The notes under the pieces were generated by a model. It was not told the DNA's origin. It did not search any database and saw only the letters and a program-made list of their open reading frames with translations. Made by a program: the position numbers and the translations under genes. Below, in pieces: positions 32,149-41,824 of a stretch of 64,000 bases of DNA; the stretch's first letter is position 1, and each line of letters begins with the position of its first letter. Location of the stretch: the NCBI GenBank assembly GCA_000752035.1, contig CCFE01000023.1, positions 62,001 through 126,000 of the forward strand, written 5' to 3'. Source of the stretch: Bacillus rubiinfantis (lineage in GTDB: Bacteria > Bacillota > Bacilli > Bacillales > Cytobacillaceae).

Positions 32149-33654
32149 TTAACGTTCATCTCCTACAATGGAATGGGCAAGTTCTGCTGCATCAATGACC
32201 ATGATATCTTCTGGCACACTTTGTCCTGTCGTAATATATACAATCTCATACGGATAATGGTAGGCGATATTGAGAATCGAACCATAGCTTGAAGTTTCAT
32301 CATATTTTGTTAAAATTAATTTTTTTACCGGACTATCTAAAAATTCATTTAATAAGAGTTGTAAATCTTCATATTTTGTCGTCAAACTCAGCGCTAAAAA
32401 ATTATCACTTTTCAGTGAATGAGTCAGAAATTCACGAGCCGACTCACGGTTTTTCTCATCTTTAAAATTACGGCCAGTGGTATCCATATAAATTAAATCA
32501 AAATGCTTCAATTTCATAATAGCCTGATCAAGCTCTTCACGAGAGCGGGCCACTTCAATAGGAACATTCAGGATCGTGGCATACGTTTTCAATTGTTCAA
32601 CTGCGGCAATACGGTACACGTCGGTCGTAATCATGGCCACTCTGCGTTTCTGCTTTAATATTTGTTCCGTTGCTAATTTGGCTATCGAAGTTGTTTTTCC
32701 AACCCCAGTCGGACCAATAATATTAACCAAACGAACATCCTCTGGAAGGACATAAGAAGTTGGGATACGGTTTTCAATGATATGTTGAACAATTGCGATT
32801 AGTTGTTTTTCAATTTCATCATCCGTTGCGTTCTCAAGTGAACCATAAGTCCTTACAACTGTATTCATTGTGTCAATGACAACTTTCTCCAGCACCTCTT
32901 CATCGACACCTTGCTTCTTTAGACGGTTAATCCATTTCGATAAACGAGCCATGGCGCCATTCTCTTGCTTCTCACCTGACATGAATACCATCATCATATT
33001 ACGAAGACTCTTGATTTCATCCAATAACTGCACATCTCTTGCAGCAGGCTCAGCTTTTGCAGAGACAGGTTCAACTGTTGGAGGAGTGGGTGCTGGGCTT
33101 GATAATCTGGATTCAGCTATTATCGGTTCAGGATGCTCCTCTTTCGTTGACTGTGAGTAATACTGGTACAACATTTGCGGTTTCTTATGAAAAACTGAAC
33201 TTACTGCATCCGTTCGTTCTTCTTGTTGTTGGTGACTAGCCGGGTACACCTCTTCCTGCTCAAGTTTATATCTGCGATAAGAGGTTCGTTCTTCTTCGTT
33301 ACCATGCAGATGATTTCTTTTTTCAAGCATCTGCTCAATCAATTGACTTTTTTCTTCGGGAGAAAAATTAACTGTCTCCTCATGAACACCATTCTTTTTT
33401 ATACTAGTTGGTGACGTGACCATTTCTGGTCTATTAGTTTTTTGTTCGACAGGGTCTCGCCTTTCAGCTGGTGGAACTACCGCCTTATCCACTGCATAGG
33501 CTGTCACTTCATACTTTTGTTTAGCAAAAAAGCCAAATATACCACCGGATTTTACCGCCCTCGTATTGACGATAATAGCATTATCTCCTAGCTGCTGGCG
33601 AACCATTTTTAACGCTAGCGGAATCGAATCTGCTACAATTTTTTTGGTTTTCAT
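32149..33654 (-). CDS. flhF: Flagellar SRP-type GTPase FlhF
   Basis: A 501-residue protein with the basic B domain (about 1-210: MKTKKIVADSIPLALKMVRQ, long polar linker rich in Pro/Gln/Glu), then N and G domains. The G motifs are IIGPTGVGKTTSIAKLA, TTDVYRIAAVEQLKTYA, MDTTGRN and LTKYDETSSYGSI. FlhF directs flagellar placement and is regulated by FlhG, encoded next. The start overlaps the flhA stop by 4 bp. Confidence 0.95.
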   Translation of the reverse strand: MKTKKIVADSIPLALKMVRQQLGDNAIIVNTRAVKSGGIFGFFAKQKYEVTAYAVDKAVVPPAERRDPVEQKTNRPEMVTSPTSIKKNGVHEETVNFSPEEKSQLIEQMLEKRNHLHGNEEERTSYRRYKLEQEEVYPASHQQQEERTDAVSSVFHKKPQMLYQYYSQSTKEEHPEPIIAESRLSSPAPTPPTVEPVSAKAEPAARDVQLLDEIKSLRNMMMVFMSGEKQENGAMARLSKWINRLKKQGVDEEVLEKVVIDTMNTVVRTYGSLENATDDEIEKQLIAIVQHIIENRIPTSYVLPEDVRLVNIIGPTGVGKTTSIAKLATEQILKQKRRVAMITTDVYRIAAVEQLKTYATILNVPIEVARSREELDQAIMKLKHFDLIYMDTTGRNFKDEKNRESAREFLTHSLKSDNFLALSLTTKYEDLQLLLNEFLDSPVKKLILTKYDETSSYGSILNIAYHYPYEIVYITTGQSVPEDIMVIDAAELAHSIVGDER

Positions 33655-35684
33655 ATGTTCACCACTCCTATACTTTGAATCTCAATATCAGGCTCAAGTT
33701 CCGTATAAGCAAGAACAGGAACAGTTGGTAAAATTTTATCGACAAATTGTTTTAAATACATCCTGATTGATGGAGAAGTTAGAAAAATGGGCTGAGAACC
33801 TGCCTTCATCACCCGTTGGATTTCTTGTTGTAATTGTTCAGTAATTCGGCGAGATAATTGCGGCTCCATTGAAAGATAGTATGCACCAGCTTCTGTCTGC
33901 TGAATACTATCAGAGATGCCTTTTTCTAATGTTGCTCCTGCTGTTAACACATGAATAACGCCATTATCCGCATATTGTTCAGTAATTTGCCGCGTCAATG
34001 ATTGGCGAACATATTCCGTTAATATTTTTGGATCTTTTGAATATATAGAGTAATCAGCTAATGTTTCAAAAATCGCTGCTAAATCGCGAATCGATATTTG
34101 TTCGTGCAGTAAATTTTGCAATACCTTTTGAATGTCACCCACTGATAAAAGATTCGGTACAAGTTCATTCACAAGATTCGGATGTGTTTCCTTCAGATGC
34201 TCAATTAATTCCTGCGTTTCTTCACGATGCAGCAGCTGATGTGCATACTGCTTGAGGACTTCAGTTAAATGGGTAGCTATCACAGAAGGCGGGTCAACAA
34301 TCATATAACCCATCAACTCAGCTTTTTGTTTCTCCTCCGACGTCAGCCATACAGCTGGCAGTCCAAAAGCAGGCTCGATTACACGGATTCCCTCAATGTC
34401 GCCACTATCATCTCCCTGAATCATCGCCAGATAATGATCAAGGTACACTTCCCCGGAGGCAATCTTATTACCCCGTAATTTTAAAACATATTGATTTGCT
34501 GGCAATTGCAGATTATCACGAATTCGAATCGTCGGTATAATTAATCCCAATTCGATAGCAAACTGGCGGCGGATCATCACGATTCGATCAAGAATATCAC
34601 CGCCCTGTTTTTGGTCAGCAAGCGGAATCAAGCCATAACCAATTTCAAGCTCCAAGGGATCAAGCTGCAACAAGTTGATCACTTTTTCCGGACTGCGAAT
34701 ATCCTCCTCCATCTCTTCTATCTCCATTTGCTCATGAAGGAGTTCTTCTTTTTCAACTGACTTCTTCATCGTATAACCGCCGAAAACCAATAATCCGCCA
34801 ACAGGAACGGTCAACATTAAGCCAATTGGTGTTAACAATCCAAAAAGAGTAATCGTTACTCCAACGATCATTAATAATTTCGGATAACTGAAGACTTGTT
34901 CCACGATATCTGAACCCAAATTTCCGTTAGACGCTGCACGGGTAACCGTAATACCTGTTGCCGTTGAGATTAATAGCGCCGGTACTTGGCTGACTAAACC
35001 ATCACCGACTGACAGTAATGTAAAGGTACTGGCTGCCTCCGTAAAACCCATACCGTGAATAACCATTCCAATAATAAAACCACCGATAACGTTGATTAAC
35101 AAGATGACAATACCAGCAATCGCATCACCTTTAACGAATTTACTGGCACCATCCATCGCCCCATAAAAATCAGCTTCTTGCTCAATTTTTTGCCGGCGGA
35201 CTCTTGCATCCTGCTCACTGATTAATCCAGCATTCATATCAGCATCAATACTCATTTGCTTACCAGGCATCGCATCGAGGGTGAAGCGAGCCGCAACTTC
35301 GGCAACCCTTTCTGAACCCTTCGTGATCACAATGAACTGGATAACAACGAGAATTAAGAAGACAACAAACCCGACGACCGGGCTGCCGCCAATAACAAAT
35401 GAACCAAACGTCTCAATTACGTGACCACCGTCTGCTTTTGAAAGAATTGAGCGCGTCGTTGAAACGTTCAGTGCTAAACGAAACAATGTAGTTAATAACA
35501 ACGCCGTTGGAAAAATTGAGAATTCTAATGGCTCCTTTGTATTCATCGCCACTAGTAGGATTAATAAGGAAATCGAAATATTACAGATTAACAGAAAATC
35601 TAATAATATAGTAGGAAGTGGGATGATCATCATGGTGACAATCAAAATCACTACTACTAAAACTGATAAGTCTTTTGTCTTCAT
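33651..35684 (-). CDS. flhA: Flagellar export gate protein FlhA
   Basis: A 677-residue export-gate component. The N-terminal half has about eight membrane segments and the conserved FHIPEP-type loop (FTLDAMPGKQMSIDADMNAGLI, in two parts near residues 135-156; DADFYGAMDGASKFVKGDAIA region near 171). The C-terminal cytoplasmic half (from about 310) docks chaperone-substrate complexes such as FliS and FliT. The frame overlaps flhB by 4 bp and flhF by 4 bp. Confidence 0.96.
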   Translation of the reverse strand: MKTKDLSVLVVVILIVTMMIIPLPTILLDFLLICNISISLLILLVAMNTKEPLEFSIFPTALLLTTLFRLALNVSTTRSILSKADGGHVIETFGSFVIGGSPVVGFVVFLILVVIQFIVITKGSERVAEVAARFTLDAMPGKQMSIDADMNAGLISEQDARVRRQKIEQEADFYGAMDGASKFVKGDAIAGIVILLINVIGGFIIGMVIHGMGFTEAASTFTLLSVGDGLVSQVPALLISTATGITVTRAASNGNLGSDIVEQVFSYPKLLMIVGVTITLFGLLTPIGLMLTVPVGGLLVFGGYTMKKSVEKEELLHEQMEIEEMEEDIRSPEKVINLLQLDPLELEIGYGLIPLADQKQGGDILDRIVMIRRQFAIELGLIIPTIRIRDNLQLPANQYVLKLRGNKIASGEVYLDHYLAMIQGDDSGDIEGIRVIEPAFGLPAVWLTSEEKQKAELMGYMIVDPPSVIATHLTEVLKQYAHQLLHREETQELIEHLKETHPNLVNELVPNLLSVGDIQKVLQNLLHEQISIRDLAAIFETLADYSIYSKDPKILTEYVRQSLTRQITEQYADNGVIHVLTAGATLEKGISDSIQQTEAGAYYLSMEPQLSRRITEQLQQEIQRVMKAGSQPIFLTSPSIRMYLKQFVDKILPTVPVLAYTELEPDIEIQSIGVVNI

Positions 35685-36775
35685 GTCATCATCCCCTTAT
35701 AGCGACCTTCTTGATAATAAACATAAGCGAGTATTTCACCCACTGCATGGAACAGCTCTTCCGGTATAATTTCACCGATTTCAACTTGAGCAAATAACGC
35801 CCGTGCTAACGGTTTATTTTCGACAATCATAACCTTATGTTCTTTTGCAACTTCCTTTATCTTTAGCGCAAGAAAATCCTGCCCTTTAGCAATGACTTGC
35901 GGTGCGTCCATTGTCTTTATGTCATAACGGATGGCAACCGCGAAGTGGGTCGGGTTAGTAATCACGACATCCGCCTTAGGCACTTCACGAATCATTTGAT
36001 TCATTGCCATCTGACGCTGTATTTGTCGTCGTTTCCCTTTGATTACCGGGTCGCCTTCCATTTTCTTATATTCATCTTTGATTTCCTGTTTTGACATCAT
36101 GATCTTCTTTTCAAAGCTGAATTTTTGATAGATGAAATCAGCTGCCGCCAGTACAATTAAACATGCTGCTGCCGCCAGTCCAATCCGAATCGTCAATGTA
36201 CCAACAAAGCTGGCGACATCCCAGATACTTTTTTGGCCGAGGAGCAAAAACTCATTTTTTTGCTTCCAAATCACTAGAAATAGCACAACCGCAATGATAG
36301 TAATTTTTAAAATCGACTTGGCTAACTCTACAAGCGACCTCAGTGAAAATAAGCGCTTAAGCCCTTGCAAAGGATTCAGCTTGGCAAAATCGACCTTGAT
36401 TAATGTGAAATTAAACATAAACCCAACTTGCATCACATTTGCAACTACCCCAATGACTAACGCGACGAGGAGAATCGGAGCGGTTATTTTCACGCCATCG
36501 AGTAATATTTGGCTAAACAGCTGCTTGGTATTGCTAATCGACAAATCCCAAAGCATGTATTCACGGAAACTATGCCGATAGATATTCAAACAGCCTTCGA
36601 TAAAATTCTTACCCCAAACTAGTAAACAAGCAAATGTAAACAGCAGAGTTAAGGCCGCTGGCACCTCCATGCTTTTAGCAAGTTGTCCTTTTTTTCTTAC
36701 TTCACGCCGTTTCGTCGGCGTAGCCTTTTCCGTTTTTTCACCGGAAAACAGTTGTATATCTAACCGAAGCAGCAT
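35681..36775 (-). CDS. flhB: Flagellar export switch protein FlhB
   Basis: A 364-residue membrane protein with the start SGEKTEKATPTKRREVRKKG, four membrane segments, and the C-terminal cytoplasmic domain with the autocleavage motif NPTH (VVITNPTHFAVAIRYD, near residue 275). Cleavage at NPTH switches export from rod/hook to filament substrates, normally triggered by FliK, whose gene is absent from this locus. Overlaps flhA. Confidence 0.96.
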   Translation of the reverse strand: MLLRLDIQLFSGEKTEKATPTKRREVRKKGQLAKSMEVPAALTLLFTFACLLVWGKNFIEGCLNIYRHSFREYMLWDLSISNTKQLFSQILLDGVKITAPILLVALVIGVVANVMQVGFMFNFTLIKVDFAKLNPLQGLKRLFSLRSLVELAKSILKITIIAVVLFLVIWKQKNEFLLLGQKSIWDVASFVGTLTIRIGLAAAACLIVLAAADFIYQKFSFEKKIMMSKQEIKDEYKKMEGDPVIKGKRRQIQRQMAMNQMIREVPKADVVITNPTHFAVAIRYDIKTMDAPQVIAKGQDFLALKIKEVAKEHKVMIVENKPLARALFAQVEIGEIIPEELFHAVGEILAYVYYQEGRYKGMMT

Positions 36776-36778
36776 GCC

Positions 36779-37549
36779 TTAAGCCCCCATTATTTTTAAG
36801 ATGGAAGACATTGAGTCGAACATATTTTCAAACAAAATATTTAATAGATAGAAAAAACTAGGCATTATAAAAATATATAATAAAAAGTGCACAAGAATCT
36901 TTAATGGTGGAGCAACCGTAAAAATATTCATCTGGGGAACTGTCTTGGCTAAGATACCAATTGCTACATCCGCTAAAAACATCGCCGCTAGAATTGGCGC
37001 TGCCATCATAAAGCCAATCATAAACATCTGCCCGATACAGGTTAAAATAAATGTCGATAACCGGCCGTCTGACCACGCTGGAACCATACTTCCCAGTTTA
37101 ATCCATTCAAAGCTGGCCAATAACCCTTGAAGCAACAGATGATGTCCATTTGTTACTAACAGGACGAGAATGGCAAGGATATTTTTAAACCGCCCCGTTA
37201 GCTGGCTTGTCATCCCAAAGTTTGGGTCAAACAAGCTGGCCATCGAAAACCCAATTTGCATATCCAGTAACGACCCCGCCAGCTGTACCGCATTAAGTAA
37301 TATATTAGCAACGAAACCAAGAACAATCCCGACGAGAAATTCTTTTAAAATTAGTATATATATCGTCCACTGTGGCATAGTATTAAGCGGCTCATCGATA
37401 ACCCCAAGACAGAGAAACCCAAGAACTGCACTAAAGCCAATTTTAAAAGCGGATGGGACTTGCCGACCCGAAAATACTGGTACGGTTACCATAAACGAGG
37501 CAATACGGACAAATATCAGTAAAAAGTTCCACCAAGAGGAAGCATCCAT
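36779..37549 (-). CDS. fliR: Flagellar export gate protein FliR
   Basis: A 256-residue protein with about six membrane helices, part of the FliPQR core of the export gate. Family marks include FVRIASFMVTVPVFSGRQVP and LDMQIGFSMASLFDPNFG. I place the start at the ATG 37549 after GGTGAGG; the GTG at 37561 lies in that ribosome site. Thirteen bp separate it from fliQ. Confidence 0.93.
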   Translation of the reverse strand: MDASSWWNFLLIFVRIASFMVTVPVFSGRQVPSAFKIGFSAVLGFLCLGVIDEPLNTMPQWTIYILILKEFLVGIVLGFVANILLNAVQLAGSLLDMQIGFSMASLFDPNFGMTSQLTGRFKNILAILVLLVTNGHHLLLQGLLASFEWIKLGSMVPAWSDGRLSTFILTCIGQMFMIGFMMAAPILAAMFLADVAIGILAKTVPQMNIFTVAPPLKILVHFLLYIFIMPSFFYLLNILFENMFDSMSSILKIMGA

Positions 37550-37561
37550 ATTAAGCCTCAC

Positions 37562-37831
37562 CTACCCGACAAATTGCGACAGATTTCCCAATAAATGCTG
37601 CGTGAAATCAACGACATGGCGCAGCATCCAAGCCCCAAAGAACAACAGCGTTAAAAAGACTGCAATAATCTTAGGGATAAACGCCAAAGTTTGCTCTTGA
37701 ATCTGCGTTGCCGCTTGAAAGATACTAACCAATAGCCCTACTGCTAATGCGACACCGGCAATTGGTGCAATTACGATTAAAATTGTATAAATGGCCTCTT
37801 GGGCAAACCGCAATACCATTTCTGTAGTCAT
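37562..37831 (-). CDS. fliQ: Flagellar export gate protein FliQ
   Basis: An 89-residue protein with two membrane helices and the conserved GLLVSIFQAATQIQEQTLAF loop, of normal family length. AAAGGAAG precedes the ATG. It forms the gate with FliP and FliR. Confidence 0.94.
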   Translation of the reverse strand: MTTEMVLRFAQEAIYTILIVIAPIAGVALAVGLLVSIFQAATQIQEQTLAFIPKIIAVFLTLLFFGAWMLRHVVDFTQHLLGNLSQFVG

Positions 37832-37846
37832 TTTTATTCACTTCCT

Positions 37847-38590
37847 TTAAAAACTCTTCAACAGTGATTCAACGATTAAATGCCAGCCATCAACAAGCAC
37901 GAATAATAAAATCTTGAACGGAAGTGAAATCATCACCGGCGGTAGCATCATCATCCCCATTGACATTAAGACACTGGAGACAATCATGTCGATCACTAGA
38001 AAAGGAATAAAAATCATAAAGCCCATTTGGAATGCCGATTTAAGTTCACTAATCGCATAGGCCGGAACAAGTGCCCTTAGCGGAATATCATCAACCTTTT
38101 TCGGCCTGTCGATATTGGCGTAATCAAGGAACAATGCTAAGTCTTTCTCACGAGTACTCTTTGCCATGAACTCCTTTAATGGACCACTCGCTTTTTTATA
38201 GGCCTGGTCCTGCGAGATTTTCCCCGCCATAAACGGCTGAAAGGCATCATCATTTATCTGCGAAAAGGTTGGCCCCATCACAAAGAATGTTATAAACAGT
38301 GCTAAACCTATCAAAACTTGGTTAGGCGGTATTTGCTGCGTTCCGAGAGCATTGCGGACAAATCCCAGTACAACGACAATCCGGGTAAAACAGGTCATTA
38401 ACACCAAAATGGCAGGTGCAATCGATAGTACGGTTAATAACAGAATAATTCTCACTGTATTGGAGACCTTTTCCGGCTCATTAGAAGTACCTAAATCAAT
38501 CCCTGGAAGAATCGAAGTCGTTTCCGCATGTGCAACAGTTAACAAACCTATTACTAGAAGAGGAACAAGAAAAGCTACTTTCTTCCACAT
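37847..38590 (-). CDS. fliP: Flagellar export gate protein FliP
   Basis: A 247-residue protein with a cleavable signal peptide (MWKKVAFLVPLLVIGLLTVAHA), then VRIILLLTVLSIAPAILVLMT, TRIVVVLGFVRNALGTQQ and PPNQVLIGLALFITFFVMGP, and C-terminal membrane helices with LPFKILLFVLVDGW. All FliP signatures are present. AGGAGGAA precedes the start, 3 bp from the fliO stop. Confidence 0.95.
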   Translation of the reverse strand: MWKKVAFLVPLLVIGLLTVAHAETTSILPGIDLGTSNEPEKVSNTVRIILLLTVLSIAPAILVLMTCFTRIVVVLGFVRNALGTQQIPPNQVLIGLALFITFFVMGPTFSQINDDAFQPFMAGKISQDQAYKKASGPLKEFMAKSTREKDLALFLDYANIDRPKKVDDIPLRALVPAYAISELKSAFQMGFMIFIPFLVIDMIVSSVLMSMGMMMLPPVMISLPFKILLFVLVDGWHLIVESLLKSF

Positions 38591-38593
38591 GTC

Positions 38594-39166
38594 TTATTCC
38601 TCCTCATGACGCTTCTTCATCAAGTTCAGTTGCTTTTGAAAAATAGAGTTCCACACGTTTTTTGTATCCTGCTTCAGTGATAAAGGTGATACTGTTCCTT
38701 GCTCCTCTTGCGTCTCAAGGCTTTCAAGTAAATGCTGGTATTCCTCGCCTTGAGAAATCGTCCTTAGTAGAGTCACACTGTCACCAACACCGACAACATA
38801 AATTGTCTGACCAATCAATAACAACTGGACTGAGCGATTATTACCGAGTACATAATCACCTAAGGGAATAATCGGACCATTTGCAGAAAGAGGTCGATTC
38901 CGTTTTGCTAAATAACGTAATAAAACAAACAATAAAAAGATCACCAAAATAAACGAAAAGATAAATTTTATAAATAGGGAGAAAATAGAAGATCCACTAT
39001 CTTTGACATCATTTTTAACAGGTGAGGACTGTTTTTCACCTTTCTTGATAGTGTCATAGACGGAAGGCTCACCAGCGGCTGTGATAGTTACTCCCGTGGC
39101 AAGGGCTGCAGATTGATAGGATAATAGATAAAAAACAATAGCAAATAAAGACATAATGCGTTTCAT
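38594..39166 (-). CDS. fliO: Flagellar protein FliO (FliZ of B. subtilis)
   Basis: A 190-residue protein with a signal peptide (MSLFAIVFYLLSYQSAALA), a short outer part, one membrane helix (FIKFIFSFILVIFLLFVLL, near residue 75) and a small cytoplasmic beta domain (PLGDYVLGNNRSVQLLLIGQ, YVVGVGDSVTLL). FliO assists assembly of FliP. The ATG at 39166 follows AAGGAAGGAG. In B. subtilis cheY precedes it; here ylxF does. Confidence 0.88.
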   Translation of the reverse strand: MKRIMSLFAIVFYLLSYQSAALATGVTITAAGEPSVYDTIKKGEKQSSPVKNDVKDSGSSIFSLFIKFIFSFILVIFLLFVLLRYLAKRNRPLSANGPIIPLGDYVLGNNRSVQLLLIGQTIYVVGVGDSVTLLRTISQGEEYQHLLESLETQEEQGTVSPLSLKQDTKNVWNSIFQKQLNLMKKRHEEE

Positions 39167-39192
39167 GGGTTTCTCCTTCCTTGGAGTCAATT

Positions 39193-40059
39193 CTATTTCT
39201 CTAGGCTAACGGTAATTTGCGCTGCCAAATCAGCATCTTTGTTGGAAATTTCCGTTAATATTTGTGAACGACTGCTTGTATTCATAGATTTCATCAGATT
39301 AATTGCAGTTTGAGAGTTACTCTTCATCATCGATTGCACTAGTACAGCCGCTTGCGCTGCAGGCATGGCAGCTATCGTATCTGATAATGTTTCGATTGGG
39401 TCTTGACCGTTTTTCCTGATACTTTCAAGTTGCTGTTTCAGCAAGGCAGTATCGGTGACATTTAAGTTAGCAATTTCTTTCAAGAGAAGCGTGATTTGTC
39501 CTGCCTTTTTGGCATCCTTCATTTTCCCGAGAATTTCACTTTGCACATCTTTATTAAGTGTTGAAATCGTAATTGCTGCATCTTCAATCGACATCGATTC
39601 CATAATCGCTGCAGCCTTTGACGAAGACATATTTTCATAGATAGCCGCAATATTCTTCGACTGATCTTTGTTAGTTTGCTCAGAATTATTTTCCAACTGG
39701 AATTGCAGCTGTTCATTGCTTTTCTTCAAATCTTCCAGCTGTTGTTTCGTTGATTTTAGTTCCATATTAGCAGCAGTAAGCTTCTCATTAGCCGTCTTCA
39801 GTTTCGCTTTAGTTTTTTCAATTTCTGCACTGTCATCAGCGGAAGACTCGCTGCTTTGCTTATCGGCAGGGGTAGATGCAGGATCGGGAATGATTGACCC
39901 AATGACAGGAATATCATTTGCCCAAGCTTGAGCTGTTTTCCATACCGGAAAGCCGAGCCAGTTAAAAATAAATAAACCTAAAATAAGTAAAGTAAGGATT
40001 GGAAAAACTCCAAATAAAAGCAGTGATCTAAGTTTTCCATGTTCTTTCTCTTCTTCCAT
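39193..40059 (-). CDS. ylxF: YlxF/MotE-like flagellar protein
   Basis: A 288-residue protein with an N-terminal membrane anchor (LLLFGVFPILTLLILGLFIF), a Ser/Asp-rich linker, a coiled coil (about 75-125: KTKAKLKTANEKLTAANMEL, EDLKKSNEQLQFQLE), and MgtE-N-like helical repeats (AAIYENMSSSKAAAIMESM). This layout is that of YlxF between fliJ and fliK in B. subtilis and of MotE proteins in other phyla. The next gene here is fliO, so fliK through cheY are missing at this point. I prefer the ATG at 40059; one at 40077 overlaps the fliJ stop without a ribosome site. Confidence 0.82.
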   Translation of the reverse strand: MEEEKEHGKLRSLLLFGVFPILTLLILGLFIFNWLGFPVWKTAQAWANDIPVIGSIIPDPASTPADKQSSESSADDSAEIEKTKAKLKTANEKLTAANMELKSTKQQLEDLKKSNEQLQFQLENNSEQTNKDQSKNIAAIYENMSSSKAAAIMESMSIEDAAITISTLNKDVQSEILGKMKDAKKAGQITLLLKEIANLNVTDTALLKQQLESIRKNGQDPIETLSDTIAAMPAAQAAVLVQSMMKSNSQTAINLMKSMNTSSRSQILTEISNKDADLAAQITVSLEK

Positions 40060-40073
40060 TGCCTTGTCGCTCC

Positions 40074-40508
40074 TCATACTTTATGGGAATAACGAAGAAC
40101 CGCCATCTCATCTAGCATCGCTTGTTCCTTTTGCTGCATGTCCTTTTGAAAAGCAGCAAATGATTTTTGTTTCCACTGATTCCACATTTTTGCTTCTTGA
40201 AGTTTGCTAATCAGCACTTGTTGTTTGGTCTCCACTTCGACTTGAACTTGCTGTGACTTTACTTCAAGCTGTTTCATTTTTCGATTAACATGTTCGATGT
40301 CATGCTGCATTTCAACCAATTCTGATACCGTTTTACGGTTGGTCTCATCATATTTCAAAAAGATTTGCTGCTTTTGCAATTCCAGTTCATTTAACTGTTC
40401 CTCGAGCTCGAGCTGTCGTGTTTTGGCTGTACCAAATTCCTGCTGTGCAAACTCTTTTTCTTTTTCTTTTACATCCAGCACTTTTTGAAAAGAAAATTTA
40501 AACGCCAT
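40074..40508 (-). CDS. fliJ: Flagellar export protein FliJ
   Basis: A 144-residue antiparallel coiled-coil protein starting MAFKFSFQKVLDVKEKEKEF. Typical FliJ length and heptad pattern through residue 110. It links the FliI ATPase to FlhA during export. The ATG overlaps the fliI stop (TAATG). Confidence 0.92.
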   Translation of the reverse strand: MAFKFSFQKVLDVKEKEKEFAQQEFGTAKTRQLELEEQLNELELQKQQIFLKYDETNRKTVSELVEMQHDIEHVNRKMKQLEVKSQQVQVEVETKQQVLISKLQEAKMWNQWKQKSFAAFQKDMQQKEQAMLDEMAVLRYSHKV

Positions 40509-41824
40509 TATTGCATCGCTCCAAATTGTGAGATTAGGTAGGATCTGGCATCTTCTAATGTGGATACTTCAAAAATTCCTTGTCGCAAAAACTGATCCAT
40601 CTGTGGTTTTAACCGAACCGCAGCATCAATTTCTCGATTTGAACCTTTTTTGTAGGCGCCAATATTGATGAGATCTTCTGCTTCATTGTAAGCGGCCATT
40701 AGTTTTTTAAACTGACGTGCTGCATGCAAATGCTCATCAGAGGTAATTTCAGTCATTACCCGGCTGGCACTGCTCAACACATCAATGGCTGGATAAATAC
40801 CCCGGCCGCCAATCGCCCGATTTAAGACGATATGTCCGTCTAGTATCCCTCTCGTAGCGTCTGCAATTGGTTCATTCATATCATCGCCATCAACAAGCAC
40901 AGTGTAGATAGCTGAAATCGAACCTTTTGGCCCGGTCCCTGCCCGCTCGAGCAACTGCGGCAGCATCGCAAACACTGAAGGAGTATACCCTTTTGTTGTC
41001 GGTGGCTCGCCAATCGCTAAGCCAATTTCTCTTTGAGCCATCGCAAAGCGAGTTACCGAATCCATGACGAGCAAGACATTTTTTCCCTGGTCACGGAAAT
41101 ATTCCGCTATTGAGGTTGCTGTCAACGCTCCTTTAATCCGAATCAGCGCTGGCTGATCTGAAGTGGCCACAATGACGACTGATTTTTTCAAGCCTTCTTC
41201 GCCAAGATTCTGTTCCAAGAAGTCGAGAACTTCCCGTCCCCTTTCCCCGATTAAGGCAATAACATTGACATCAGCAGAGGTATTCCGAGAAATCATCCCT
41301 AACAAGGTACTTTTGCCAACACCACTGCCGGCAAAAATCCCGATTCTTTGCCCTTTTCCCATCGTTAACAGTCCGTCAATCGTTCTCACACCAACTTCCA
41401 GGGGTGCATAGATGCGCGGTCTGCTCAGTGGGTTTGGCGGTTTAGCATGTGTTTGTACTTCTTCTAACCCAAGTGGCAGCGGTTTTCCATCCATCGGCTG
41501 TCCCAATCCATCTAATACTCTACCCAGTAACTGTGCTCCGGCTTTAACCACCATTGGTTTCCCACTCGCCACAACATCACAGCCCGGACCAATCGCCTGG
41601 ACCTCACCAAGGGGCATAAGTAAAACCTTATTTTCACGAATGCCAACAACCTCAGCCTGAATTGGACTGCCGCCATGTGAGGGGTAAATCGAGCATAATT
41701 CGCCAATTCTAACATCAGGCCCCTGTGATTCAATCGTGAGACCAATAATTTGTGTGATTTTGCCGTTGACTCTTACCGGATCTAGACCGCGGATGATTTT
41801 AACATAGTTTTCTGCAGATAGCAT
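40508..41824 (-). CDS. fliI: Flagellum-specific ATP synthase/ATPase FliI
   Basis: A 438-residue F1-beta-like ATPase that energises type III export. It has the Walker A IGIFAGSGVGKSTLLGMIS, VIALIGERGREVLDFL, Walker B NVLLVMDSVTRFAMAQREI and the PSVFAMLPQLLERAG loop. The ATG at 41824 overlaps the fliH stop (TGATG); a GTG one codon before is less likely. Confidence 0.96.
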   Translation of the reverse strand: MLSAENYVKIIRGLDPVRVNGKITQIIGLTIESQGPDVRIGELCSIYPSHGGSPIQAEVVGIRENKVLLMPLGEVQAIGPGCDVVASGKPMVVKAGAQLLGRVLDGLGQPMDGKPLPLGLEEVQTHAKPPNPLSRPRIYAPLEVGVRTIDGLLTMGKGQRIGIFAGSGVGKSTLLGMISRNTSADVNVIALIGERGREVLDFLEQNLGEEGLKKSVVIVATSDQPALIRIKGALTATSIAEYFRDQGKNVLLVMDSVTRFAMAQREIGLAIGEPPTTKGYTPSVFAMLPQLLERAGTGPKGSISAIYTVLVDGDDMNEPIADATRGILDGHIVLNRAIGGRGIYPAIDVLSSASRVMTEITSDEHLHAARQFKKLMAAYNEAEDLINIGAYKKGSNREIDAAVRLKPQMDQFLRQGIFEVSTLEDARSYLISQFGAMQ